A stretch of 64,000 nucleotides of DNA from assembly GCA_936440205.1 (NCBI GenBank), contig OW387140.1:28083659-28147658 (forward strand), written 5' to 3'. Below the pieces are notes generated by a model. It was not told the origin of the DNA. It made no database searches and saw only the letters and a list, made by a program, of their open reading frames with translations. Source of the DNA: Lepidonotus clava. Its lineage: Eukaryota > Annelida > Polychaeta > Phyllodocida > Polynoidae. A program made the translations under genes and the position numbers. Shown in pieces: positions 1 through 11,250 of the stretch; positions within the stretch are counted from its first letter, which is position 1; every line of letters begins with the position of its first letter.

Positions 1-2394
1 AGTTAAATGGTATGCTATAAAAAACATTAAGGGAGACTAGTCAAATGACCTGAGCAAGAAGTGTGGGCTAAAATACATGGAAAACCTTGTAATGTTGGGC
101 AGTATTATGGCCCATAAGTTGCATTACATGCCTCAGTGCTTAGATTACATACACTATAACATATTTTATACATGTGTAAAACGTTGAATAAATAGGTAAT
201 ATTTCTATACATACGTTCAAATCATTCACAGAGTTTGTGAACATCCTATTTGACACCTCGGCTTCCCAACCTACCCCAAATCATAATTATAATGGATACA
301 TAGTTATAATGGATAAACATGATATAAAATAAAAAGATTTGTAGCTTTACTTTCCGAATTAGCCCGGTTTTTCTCGTTTCTCTTATCACCATCTTATTTT
401 GGGCCATCAGATCTAAGGCTGCACCTCGAGAGGAAGAGACAAGGTAGTCACCACTTCATTCATTCTTTTATCTACGTTTTCCTTTCCCTTTTTCTGTTCG
501 TAGACTGTAAGGAAATGACATCTTTATGGCCTGATTATGAGGTGGCTAAAACGCTTGTAATTAAGCAATAAATTGGATATATGGCTGCACCTGTGACATG
601 GTAATGCTGATTTATGTGTTAGGGTAGACCCATATGTGTGATTTTATCTATTTGAAAATGGCCCTAAGTATCATTTATGTTGTTGCGTTTTGCAATAGAA
701 GAAACATGACCATTGTAAGAAATTCAGTAATAAGGTTTTATATTCTAATCAGCTAGGTTCCGATAATTTCCACATCAAACTACACTTGCATAGTTACACT
801 TTTCTTTCTCGTATTTGCACATTTTCAGTCTTTTTTTGAATTTTGATTATCTATCAACAAGGGGTCGAACTAACCTTAACTTAATTAAGGATTCCCTAAT
901 CAACGGTCTGAAAAAAAAATAGAGCTTAGAACCCAACTTCAATCCCTTCCCTCTTTCCATCAGAATTGGTGGCATGTATAATATTATTCTAGAATACTCC
1001 AAAATACATGGATCGTTACCATAGAAATAAAGCTACAACTATATCTCAAGCTGTGTTTAAAAAATGACCAGTCTTATACAAACTTCCTGTTGCTCATTTT
1101 TTAAATCTATAGTGGCACAACGAAATGTTACATCATTTCAAGTTGGTGCCAATGCAGATATATGAGGTGTGCCTGGTCCCATTCAAAGTCACTCAAACGT
1201 GTAAAGTGAAACAAGTTTCATGGTCGGGACATTGGCAGACAGACAGGAGAATGGGCGTGATTTGGGCTGACATGTTTCCGAAGTGAAAATAGATCTCGTA
1301 ATTGTTTTCAAAGTATATTATAAACGTTTTTCACTTCTTTTTTTTTCACTTTTTATTTTTCGAGCACGAATAGTTCAGATACACCTTACTCTACGAGCAT
1401 GATTGAACTAGTATACTTTAATCATTTATGACCAAAACGTGTAACGAAATTAAATATGGATTATCTTGTTAAAAACAATAAATAATAGTACAGGGTGGTA
1501 AAAAATGATATAGTATGTGATCTTGCTTTTCTGATTTTAGAAACAATTAAAATGTTAAGACCGATATCTCTACATATTGCAATCTGTTATCGGACTGGTG
1601 ATTCTAATCACAATCAACCTTGGGTATTCAAGCAGTCCGGGGAAACGTCTAAAACAGATTCACAAACAGATTTTTTGCAATTATATGTAAGGTTTTTCCC
1701 AAAATGGCGTGACAGCATAAAGGAGGGTCTACCTTCATGGGCGTTGTCGGAAGTTCACAGTGCATCTACACCCGAGGTGCATGGTTTTTCCACTCGGGTG
1801 CATGAGTTTTCAGTGCTATGCATCCAGATTATATTATGCATAGGTTAATCTGAACACTAGATACTTTGAATTAGAGGGAATACAGAAAACGTTGTTCGAG
1901 TGGATGCTTCTTTGGGATAGTGCACCCATTGGATGCATACAAGTCTCCCATATTGTGGATACTGATAGGGGAAGCGAAGCACTATTACAGGACAAAGCGA
2001 ACCGTAAATGGTGCATACTACACTAATTTTGTACCTCATATGAATCACCTACTAGGAAATAGATCCCTCTACTCACCCGAGCAATAAGAAATCAACTAAA
2101 CACATAGATATGACAAAAAGTTGACATCCGCGATTTTTATGTATATCATAATGTAATTGAAAACTGATTGAAATACGTTCCTTAAAGTGTTAGAGATTGA
2201 AATAAGGAACTGAGAAATTGTGGATGCCTAATCGGTGTTATGACTCCAGATTAACTTGTCAAACTGTGAATACTGGATGGGTCCTATTATACAGTCTGTA
2301 ATTTAGTTCCAAAAGAAACATACAATTATGTAGAAAATGGTTTTGAATTATATAAATTGTCGTTGATTATTGAAATATTTTCTTCGTTTCACAG
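1..2394. other. AT-rich non-coding DNA, no gene seen
   Basis: This stretch is AT-rich with scattered short open frames of no coding character. I see no exon with convincing splice sites, no tandem array and no element ends. It is probably intron or upstream sequence of the gene whose candidate exons begin at 2395. Confidence 0.5.
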
Positions 2395-2439
2395 AATCTA
2401 GCAGCGTTGGAGATGGACGCCAAGAAAACGATAGTCCTA
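2395..2439 (+). CDS. candidate internal exon A of a host gene (45 nt)
   Basis: A pyrimidine-rich acceptor (ending TTTCACAG) precedes 45 bases, followed by a consensus donor GTAAGT. Two frames are open. Phase 0 reads NLAALEMDAKKTIVL and has G or C at most third positions. Phase 1 reads SSSVGDGRQENDSP. Phase 0 looks more like coding sequence and runs on into exon B as an amphipathic, coiled-coil-like segment. Phase 1 would join exons B and C without a further exon. I do not recognise the protein. The exon is small, so chance is possible. Confidence 0.4.
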
Positions 2440-3014
2440 GTAAGTAAAATATGCCTTTATAGAACTTTATGATTTAACCCCCATCTTGAGGTACATTACA
2501 CGTCACTCAGCCGGCCAACCCTCAGCTAAAGATTTGGTATCCACATATTACATTATATCTGATACGTCCCAGGGATACGTCATATTATGTTTTTATCAAA
2601 ATATACCACTAAATCATACATTAACCAAAAATAATCCGCGCTCAGTTTATGTCTCATTGAGACCCTCCTTGGCATGCGGACCTCCGCTGGCAGTTTTCTT
2701 ATGAAAATAACAAAATATCACATGTAATAGATAAGACAAGCGTGGCCATTTTATGACGTTCTCTCCGCCTGATACTAACACGTTCAAGAAGGCCTGGGGC
2801 GCGGGGCGGGGTGGGAGGGCGGCCGTACTACACGTACATGGCCCAGATTGGATTAGGAGAACAACTACATTAGTTAAAGTCCTGGCGTGTTGGCCCAGTT
2901 TTCAGCCGGGGCGTGTTTTCACCCCCACACATTGATGGATGTGGATCTTTTCTTTTTGGGGATGTGGAATTTGTGTTAACTAGAACCAAGTGGTAGCGGC
3001 CTCCTTGTACACAG

Positions 3015-3092
3015 GAACACGACTCTTTGGAAAACATCCTAGACGATATGAAAGATATTTTCAGCTCCAACTTGAGGAGATTCAATCCCCCG
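3015..3092 (+). CDS. candidate internal exon B of a host gene (78 nt)
   Basis: The exon lies between an acceptor ending TGTACACAG and a donor GTCAGT. Phase 0 reads EHDSLENILDDMKD... and continues exon A in phase 0. Phase 1 reads TRLFGKHPRRYERYF... and would connect A to B and B to the transmembrane exon C, which needs a phase-1 partner. Third-position GC favours phase 0. If that is right, at least one further exon must lie between 3093 and 5209 to change the phase. No family is recognised. The region just upstream (about 2780-2860) is GC-rich but shows no exon I can defend. Confidence 0.4.
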
Positions 3093-5209
3093 GTCAGTCA
3101 CCTTCAGTTTAATAAGAATATCACTTGACAAAAATTGTGTTTATTTTGTAATATATGAATGATACTTAGGTTGATTTATAATTTGGAAAAAGTGATATCT
3201 ATAGGTCACAAGGACTCTCTGTCCCAAAATAAAAACTTCCCAAAACAGTTCAAATGTGGAAACATAATGGCAATGTTTTTATTTTGTACGGTGACGAATA
3301 TATATCTCGAAATTCATAGAAATGTTGCAATTAATCATAGATCAATGCTTTAGTGTGAACGTGTTATATTGTGGCTGGTGAATGGGCACCCTCCTTCCCA
3401 CACATAGATACGAACACAACTAGCAAATAAATCTCTCTATTTTCATGAGGAATGTTGTATCTATGTCGGTGAAAACGACCGTTCTCAATAAAATAGGATT
3501 TCAAAAAGCCATGCACAAGAACTATGGCGGATACTTGTGCACTGACAAAAATGACATTGATAGGTAGTTAGATTCTAGGAATTATTTTCCCTTTTTACTC
3601 TGGCACTTGAACCAGGATCTTGAGCGCGTTCACCTGGTGTTGATCGCCAGAACCAGGCTGGACATGGCCGCGTTTAGATCACACGACGGCTACAAAAAAA
3701 AGAAAAAGAGAAATACATGGAACTAGGTTGGTATACACAGTCCAATGTGGACCCCTTAATTTGGTGGGTTAACAACAGGAGTATATTTTTGATGCCTAAA
3801 GGCGCCTCATAAAGCAGTCTAAGATAAGTTGTAAGGTTTTGACAAATTGTTAAAAGACACTATTGATTCTTTCATTGGATTTTCAAATCGATGTAAAGAA
3901 ATGATTTAGCCCGAAATGGGAAAATCTCACACGAAAGATGGCATTGATTTATCGATTAAGGGCAATTTGTAAAAGGAGAAACGTTGGTAAAATATAACAA
4001 AAACATATGTAGGAACCCTATCTTTTAGAGGATAATTGGAAATGGGGAAAAATAGGAATATGACACTTGGGGCGTCATAATATCAGTACCTTTGTACTTG
4101 GGGATGCTCGGAGATCACAGGTAAAGGGTGGGGACGGGGTGTAGGGGGTGTGGTGTAACCCAACTCTCAGTGCACGTGGGGGAATGCAGGTGGGCACCCG
4201 GCACAGTTCGCGACACTTCTAGGCAGGTTGGATTGTATTGCGAGCCCCATCATGTCGTGCATCCCCCCACAAAATGAGGTCACCTCATTCTGTCTTGTTG
4301 TTTTTCATGTTGTTTTTTGTTGGTGGTCGTTCACAACTATTGACGTGAATTCGGTCATGTGACTTCATTTTTGTCGCCGGCATCAAGCTGCCGTAGTAAA
4401 TACCTGCCAACGAACCAATTCCCCCAAAATAATACTTGTATTTACATACGTATTTATTTCCACGCCCCGCTTTAATGGCATACGACGTCGAGTCGGGACC
4501 GAATTGCTGTGTGTCGCCATATTCCCTGTGTATAAATACCTGGTACATATATTTATTCAAAGGGTGTGCTCTGGGACCTACAGTTACAAAGTAATGAGTC
4601 AGCAACTAGACCTAAACTGCTTTGTTGATGAGCTAGGAAATGGTGCACCTGCACATTTAAATTTTAATACATGCAGGTCTATGGTAATCATGAGATTTCC
4701 TATCAATATGCACATTAATCATAGGTTGGATGGTGTGACAGAATCGTCGGATATTTGATACCGGTGAACAAAATAAACTTAATTGTAAGGCCATATTCCC
4801 CTTTCCGTTTTTAACTTGGGATTTAATTACCCTACATAGATATGGTGCAGACAACTTCGATATGGAAAAAAAAAAAATGTCCACGGTAAAGTTCAGCCTC
4901 ATTCTGTAGCTTCAATATTATAATCAAGACTAAAGGTTTAACCTATCTAACCTAGCCTATCTACATGATATATGTCAGCCAGTGGGATACAACCAGAGAT
5001 ACACACTTGATTAAATTGTGATCTAAAATTGTGATCCAAAATATTCTTTAATTTGATGTATTATCTGGCTTAAAAGTTACCTACCTTATGTACATGACAT
5101 AAGTTGGCCAATAGAATACAACCAGAGATAGAGGCTTGATTAAACTGACATTTTCAGTGACCTAGCTATCCCCCTGCTAACCCCGCCCGTTTTTCGCTGC
5201 CCTTTTCAG
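3093..5209. other. intron-like sequence, no clear feature
   Basis: Mostly AT-rich, with a GT-rich patch at about 4130-4200. I see no exon I can defend and no repeat array. Confidence 0.4.
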
Positions 5210-5376
5210 AGTACAATAACGTGATCAAGGTTGTGATGGGCATTGGGTCCGTCGCCGCCCTTATAATCCTCGTCATCGCCTGTGCAGTCGTCATACAACG
5301 TCAACGACGGCGGCGCATGCGCGACGAACGTCTCCACCATCCGGGTGACTGCGATCCCTCTCCACTCAATACAGAG
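5210..5376 (+). CDS. transmembrane exon C of a single-pass membrane protein
   Basis: A strong acceptor (CCCTTTTCAG) is followed by 167 bases, of which one frame is open throughout: two bases completing a split codon, then 55 codons, then donor GTAAGC. The peptide starts YNNVIKVVMGIGSVAALIIL, a hydrophobic helix of about 22 residues. A strongly basic stop-transfer run (QRQRRRRMRDER) and a polar segment ending SPLNTE follow. This is the usual layout of a type I membrane protein: helix, basic stop, cytoplasmic tail. The exon is markedly more GC-rich than its surroundings. It ends in phase 0, which suits the exon at 17354. The family is not recognisable from this part alone; the extracellular part would lie upstream. 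Confidence 0.75.
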
Positions 5377-5465
5377 GTAAGCTATTCTGATGTTATATAA
5401 TTGTATAGATGGGACATTGCTGTTCGAGGGTATATATAAGGAGGTAAAGTCAAATACAAACTAGG

Positions 5466-5690
5466 AGTTATTTATTACCAAGTCGGTCGACGGATTGGTC
5501 CGATAATTGATCGATACTTGTCTGATTTACACCGTTTCAGATCAGATTTGTGCATTTTGATACTGCATTCTTACTGATGGGCGATCTGATTAGGTGCAAA
5601 AATCGGTCGATTATCCTGGTATAATTAGCCGATTTGGGCACTGATCAGTAGGCCGATTTGGTCAAAATCGCCTAGTGAACAAGGGGCTTT
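5466..5690. repeat. possible small interspersed element rich in CGAT words
   Basis: The stretch contains many related words (GATTGGTCCGATAATTGATC, GGCCGATTTGG, GGTCGATTATCC) and ends in a GTGAACAAGGGGCTTTAG-type terminus like those of miniature inverted-repeat elements. I could not find a matching left terminus or a target-site duplication, so boundaries are approximate. Confidence 0.3.
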
Positions 5691-5756
5691 AGAATCAGAT
5701 TTTGAATCTTCCAAATCCGTATATTGTTTAAGACTTTTACGGCACATAATACATGA

Positions 5757-6068
5757 CAGGGTTCCCACACAGGTCTTAAAAGGTCTTAAATTGATTTTCT
5801 CAAATTTAAGGCCTTAAAAAGGTCTTAAATTTGGCAGTTTTGTAGCTAGAGGTCTTAAACAGGTCTTAAATTGATTTTTTGAGAAGTTAAAATGAAGTCA
5901 AGTTAAAAACAAGTTCACTTACCAGGAGTACTTCAATTTTGAATCATACAATCTGTTCTGAAATTTTGCTTCGCACGCAGTCGGTAGGTCTTAATTTGTC
6001 CAACTATTGGTCTTAAAATGGTCTTAAAAAGGTCTTAAATTGATTTTCAAAAATGCGTGGGAACCCTG
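5757..6068. mobile_element. 312-bp miniature inverted-repeat element with GGTCTTAAA internal repeats
   Basis: The ends are inverted repeats: CAGGGTTCCCACAC on the left and, reversed, CAGGGTTCCCACGC on the right (13 of 14 match). A 5-base direct repeat CATGA flanks both ends (5752-5756 and 6069-6073). The interior is built of repeated GGTCTTAAA and TTGATTTT words. The CAGGG termini resemble non-autonomous hAT-type elements, but a clear 8-base duplication is not visible, so the superfamily is inferred. It lies in the intron after exon C. Confidence 0.75.
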
Positions 6069-6914
6069 CATGAGACTTTGGCATAATGATCACAACTTTA
6101 AAAAAAAAAATGCTTTAAGTTTGATCTTACACTGTCAAATTGCCATAGAACCCACAACTAATTAGCCGTGCCTTTGAACATTAGAAATGTCATACAATAC
6201 ATATATATGTATCTACTGGCACACTGTGGCTTCCGTGTAATGATGAGCGAAAATAAAAGCTTGTGTTGCCTGTGAAATAGATGCATTCATTACCTGGATA
6301 CAAATCAGGGTATTACTTTGTTCATAGAACTGCACACTACAGTAGCTAAATTCAAAATGAAGCATTGTGTACAGGAACAGAGAATATGATATTCTATTGA
6401 ACATAATTTTGTAGTAAACAGTAGTAAAAAGACTATAATTGTGCAGGGCCTTCCACCGTATTGTATATCCCAGAGCTGCACGTGATGTGCACAGGTGGTG
6501 TTTTTAATCTGCATAATAATTGTATCATATAGAAAGACCCGTTTTCATTAAGAGAAAACGAAAGTGAAAGGGACTGTATTTGTTACTGAAATGTGTCTCA
6601 GTATTACCTTTCATGTTTAGACAACGATCGAAAACGCTTTTTCCACCTTTAATATTAGAATGTACATGTACTCACAAAGAGATGCTTTCATATCCTATAC
6701 TGAGTATCATGAAAAATTGTGCAGACATAACCTGTTACGCAGGTTGAATAAAAATGGAGTTACATTTCAATTAAAGCTTTCTTTACGTCGCGCGATGTCG
6801 TGCGCCAAAGCAAAGGGATTGTAACTAGCATAAATTTTTCTCCTTTTTTCTCTCATAGTTGTCTTACATTTAAATGGTTCTGATGATGGGCGGAGGTACT
6901 AGCTGGGCTACATC
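6069..6914. other. AT-rich non-coding DNA
   Basis: No exon, element end or array is supported here. Confidence 0.4.
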
Positions 6915-7190
6915 TGGCCAGGCTCCCTACCTCTATCTAATGCCCTTCCCTATATACAGGCCCCACTTCTACTTAGTACCCTTCCCAGGGCCCCCTGCCT
7001 CTATTTAATGCCCTTCCTTAGGGCGCCTGCCTCTATTTGGTGCCCTTCCCTATCAATAGACCATCTTCCTATATCTAGTGCCCTTCTGAGGCCTCCTGCC
7101 TCCCATTTAATGCCCTTACATATATAGGTCCCTACCTCTCTCTAGTGCCCTTCCCCAGGCCCCAATCTCTGTAGGACCCTCCCTATATAA
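6915..7190. repeat. degenerate minisatellite, period about 34 bp
   Basis: The phrase TGCCCTTCC, with CCTGCCTCTATTTA just before it, recurs at about 6941, 6977, 7009, 7041, 7079, 7111 and 7146, which is a period of 32-38 bases. The copies have diverged, so the array is old. Confidence 0.75.
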
Positions 7191-8960
7191 TCAGCTATGA
7201 ACGTTCACAGACTTTTCCTAGTTCTCTTCATGCGCTAGCCTCCAATCGCCCCCGCCCCCCTCGACCTCTTCGAGAATATTTTCATGATTAGGGGGACATC
7301 TATTAATAACATACACAATTATTAGAAATGTTATCTAGATTCCCTAGTCCCCTTTTCCATGTAGTACGCATTAGAAATATTATACTAGAGCCCTGTACCC
7401 CTCCCCCTATTTATGTGTGCGTTATTAATGGAGGGGCTTAAAGCTGTAATAATAGGATACAGGCATGAGAAATCAGACCAGGCGAGGTTGTGTATTCCCT
7501 CGTTCATGATGCGACGGGCACACGCATATGAATGAGACATAATTAGATAATTACACAAATATATACACGGGCTGTCGCAGTGCGACGGGCAGGGAGGCGG
7601 CAGCTCTCGGCGTCGAGTTATACAAAAGGGGTGTGTTGCTTAGGGCTTAAAAAGTAAAGCCGCTGCAACAAGAAATGGCTACCTCACCATTAGGTGAAAA
7701 AAAGATTCTCGGATTGCTTACAAGACTGGGCTAATATTGACCCATGTCTGTCTGAATGGTACAGCAGGGCCGGGATATATCTGAAGGTCGGGAGACGGAG
7801 GTGGCGGGGGGGGGGGGGCGTTTTAAATAAGTGTACCACCTAAAGCTGTATGGCAAGATGCAGATCTAAGGAGTGAACAGTCAGGTTATGGGGGAAGCCA
7901 CAATCTTAAAAAAAGTTCACATTGTCAGACTTAAGTTGATTTATTTTAATTTACTAATAGACCTAAATAGCGTTTAGATATACCCCGTGCACAATAACAA
8001 ACTATAGTATAATCACTGATGATGACATCAGTAATCAGGCACCCCAATCACCCCCATCACCCCCACCCCAGGTTTCTAGTGATTAATGCCCCGACGGGCC
8101 TTAATAGTAACTCCATATTACTTCCTCTTTTTTGCGACTTCAATGTCCACAGTATATAAAACCTAAGAAATAATTCCAGTGTCCCATTGGAGTATATGTC
8201 ATATAAACACAAAATGGGGTCGCGGCTTGTTGCTAAGCCCCTAGCAAACAGGACTAACCTTGGACGCTCCTTCCACAGTTAAAGCAATCTTTATGTCACA
8301 TTCCTTCTAACCCACTTTCTTTATATCTTTTTTGCCCTCTTTCATGGTAGAAATTTAAATATGTAATTTCGTTCTTATGGCTGGTCAGTCTTTCCCATGG
8401 TGATATAGAAATATGAAAAAAAGTTCAGTTTAAACGAAGAAAACTGAACGAATTAAGAAAACGAATATATTCTCTTAGTTATAGCAACCTTATAAATATA
8501 TCACTGGCAAAGATAATTTTACTTGGGCTTAATTCTCTAATATCCAGGGCGCTTGCTGCATAGGGAGTTAGGCACGAGAAGAAGGGCAAACGTAAAACAA
8601 ATTGTTGTTATCTTATATGTACGGTTAAAAAGTATACCTTACAGCATTTAAGTTTTTGATTAAATCAGAAGATACATAAACTTGTCATCTTATGGTTGCC
8701 ATTTTCCTTTTTAGTCAACAGATTCACATGAAATATAGCATAGATATATGAGAGGAAGAGGATGCCTAGAATTATCTTGAAAAGGGGGTATGCTGGTAGT
8801 GGTTTGCATTCAGTACATAAAAATAAACATTATAAAGAATTTTCATGATCACGATAGATACAGGGAGAGATACACACAAAAAGATTTCTGTGCTTTGAAA
8901 TACGGGTATATTCAACAAAACAAGGTTAACAACTGGAGTCTGTATCTTTCACATGCTATA
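7191..8960. other. non-coding DNA with a homopolymer G tract
   Basis: A run of G lies at about 7806-7819. The part at about 7480-7620, with CGACGGGC words and TAATTA cores, is more CpG-rich than its surroundings and could be regulatory, but nothing shows this directly. No gene is supported. Confidence 0.35.
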
Positions 8961-8966
8961 GAACTT

Positions 8967-9344
8967 CTAATAATATAACACGAAAAATATGATTTGTGTT
9001 CCCATCAAACTCCAGTCCGGGGATCCAGTAGACTTTGAGGCGGCCAAGTCTTTGCAGGGAACATGCCCCATCTTCATAACTACATGTTTCTTTGGTCTTG
9101 ATATCCCTGCAGTGACCCATCCATGCTTAAATACAACATCCCCCCGATCTTTAAGTGGCCCATAACGAAGACTGATAGCCGCCAACCATCGCGGCACGTG
9201 TAGGTTTACCCAACCCAGTGGGAAAGTCGACGTATGGAGATCTATGGGAAACAGCCCCTGTGTTACCACCCAACTTTGTTCCTTATGTCGCAGGGTAGAT
9301 AGTGGCATTATGGAACGTTTGTTTGACCCATAAAATACTAGCAA
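8967..9344 (-). other. open stretch of unknown nature, possibly an old element fragment
   Basis: The minus strand stays open for 125 codons in a relatively GC-rich island. The plus strand is also open for about 58 codons from 8990. Neither peptide matches a family I recognise, and no splice sites or repeat ends frame it. A decayed repeat copy is as likely as an exon. I do not call it a gene. Confidence 0.2.
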
Positions 9345-10364
9345 TCAAATTATTTAGAAGATATTTGGAATAAACCGATGCATGGTTATATTTACTTTCA
9401 TCAAGAGGGAAAGTGCATCATAATTCCCAAAGATAGACGTTAGGCAAAGTTTAAAAAAAAAGGCATCGAATTATTCATAGATTTGAATAAAGATCATAAC
9501 GAATATACCAAATTCTGGAATAAGTTCTAAGACCTCCTTGATACTTCTATCTACCATTATCTAATGCATTAGATTCTACAAATAATCTTCAACGATCTCT
9601 GTGAACATTCTTAACAGTGGATATTTGTCAATAGAAAAAATGTACTAATACTCATGTTTGTACATAAACTAAAGATCCTCCAGAAAAGGTTCGCAAGGTG
9701 ACAATTATGTATACTCACTTTATCTCAAAGAGCACATCGCAAATAAATAATTTCAATGGGCCTTATCATTGATAGATATACCAAACTTCGACATCGTGAG
9801 TTTAAAAAAGATTCCTGTCAAGATAGAGCGCTGTATATTGTGTGTAAAATGATTTATAATGGTGACTGTTAACAAAGAAATCCACTCCAACAATCTAAGA
9901 TTAATCACGTCGCAAGCACTGAACCTGGGAGGTCACTGTCGAGATCCGAAAAAAAAGACAGGACTTTTTTGAGAAAATAATTCGCGAGACATTCTTCCTA
10001 CTCTAGTAATTTAAGTGAGAAGGATGAAGTACAATTTTCATTACCAAAAACTACACATATTATTTTACCGACTGGCGCTGTTAGAGCTGTGAGTATTATG
10101 GCAATAAATTACCCAGCCAGGAGTAGTGAGATTGTGGTCCTGGTAGGAAAAGCTCGGTTGGAGCGTAGTACTTGGTCACCAGCCTGAGAGCCATCTACCG
10201 AATGGTGAAGGAACTTATACTAAAATTAATGATAGGCTTTTGAAAGTCTTAACGTTACTTTAATATAACCTAAACACAAGTTAAACTGATTAAACTGGAC
10301 CCTCACCAGGACTATATCCTCATAGGTATATAATCATGTGTACAGTCTGAATATCGATATTTAT
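9345..10364. other. AT-rich non-coding DNA
   Basis: No feature is supported. Confidence 0.35.
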
Positions 10365-10450
10365 AAGTTTTCTTTTTTTTTCACGCCATCGCCACTAAAA
10401 ATAATTTCCAAAATTAATTTCTTTCGTCACGTTTTAAAACAATTTCAGAT
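10365..10450 (+). repeat. dispersed repeat family, copy 1
   Basis: The run ACGCCATCGCC, then AAAATTAATTTCTTTCGTCA and CGTTTTAAAACAATTT matches the copy at 19623-19745 base for base over most of its length, in the same orientation. It is a fragment of an unclassified interspersed repeat. Confidence 0.55.
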
Positions 10451-11119
10451 ACATGTAGAATCAAAATTAACTTTCTTTAATGAGTTTCAGATTTTTGTAC
10501 TTACCCTGACTTAGATCTCTGTATGATAGTATTGTACATCAGGACTGGAGTTTTCCACTAGGCCTATCGTTTGTGCATTGAGCTGGAGATGCAAAGAATC
10601 GATAGAACAGTCAGCATAAAAAAAAAGAAGACATGTCAGCATTTCTGCGATTTCTACATTGTACTTATTTGCCTGTTCTCCATAGCAATAACTATGTTTC
10701 TAGATATCTTCGGTGAGATATGAAATACAGAAAGGCACTGCACGCATATTAGTCTGTTCCCAGGCACCAAGTGAAGAATGGTTTATACGACTAACAGCTT
10801 GTTCAATCGCCAATAGATAAATAATTAGGATTGTTTGGGAGGTAGTTTCCACATTAGGTCTATCATTCCCAACCTTTTTACTGCATGGGAACTTTCCATT
10901 TGGACAGTATGTCTTTTTTCGGCGGCAGCTGCCAGACAGAAATTCATAAAATAGTCATATTATATTGAAGGATCGGGTGCTTGACTTTTGGTACTACCAT
11001 TTAGTATTGCATATAGCCTAGGCCATATTGTACGATATCTCGGCTATGTATTTCATTTTTATGTTGCGACGTATTTGCACTTTCCACTCACACCGAAAAT
11101 TTGTTCTTCGGCTCAGAAT

Positions 11120-11250
11120 CAGGGCTGCAAGTTTTCCGATGTTTGACGGATTTCCGATGTTTTTCCTCCAGCACCGCAAAAAATGTGATTCAAAATGTGA
11201 TGTTTAGAACAAATTTCATAACATTTAAGGATATATTCAGGTTTTCTTTA
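11120..11250 (+). repeat. dispersed repeat family, copy 2 (diverged)
   Basis: Begins CAGGGCTGCAAGTTTTCCG and continues with CAGCACCGC and a T-rich tail ending CATAACATTTAAGG. It parallels the copy at 19623, which begins CAGGGATGTAAGTTTTCAG. The alignment is looser than between copies 1 and 3. Confidence 0.4.
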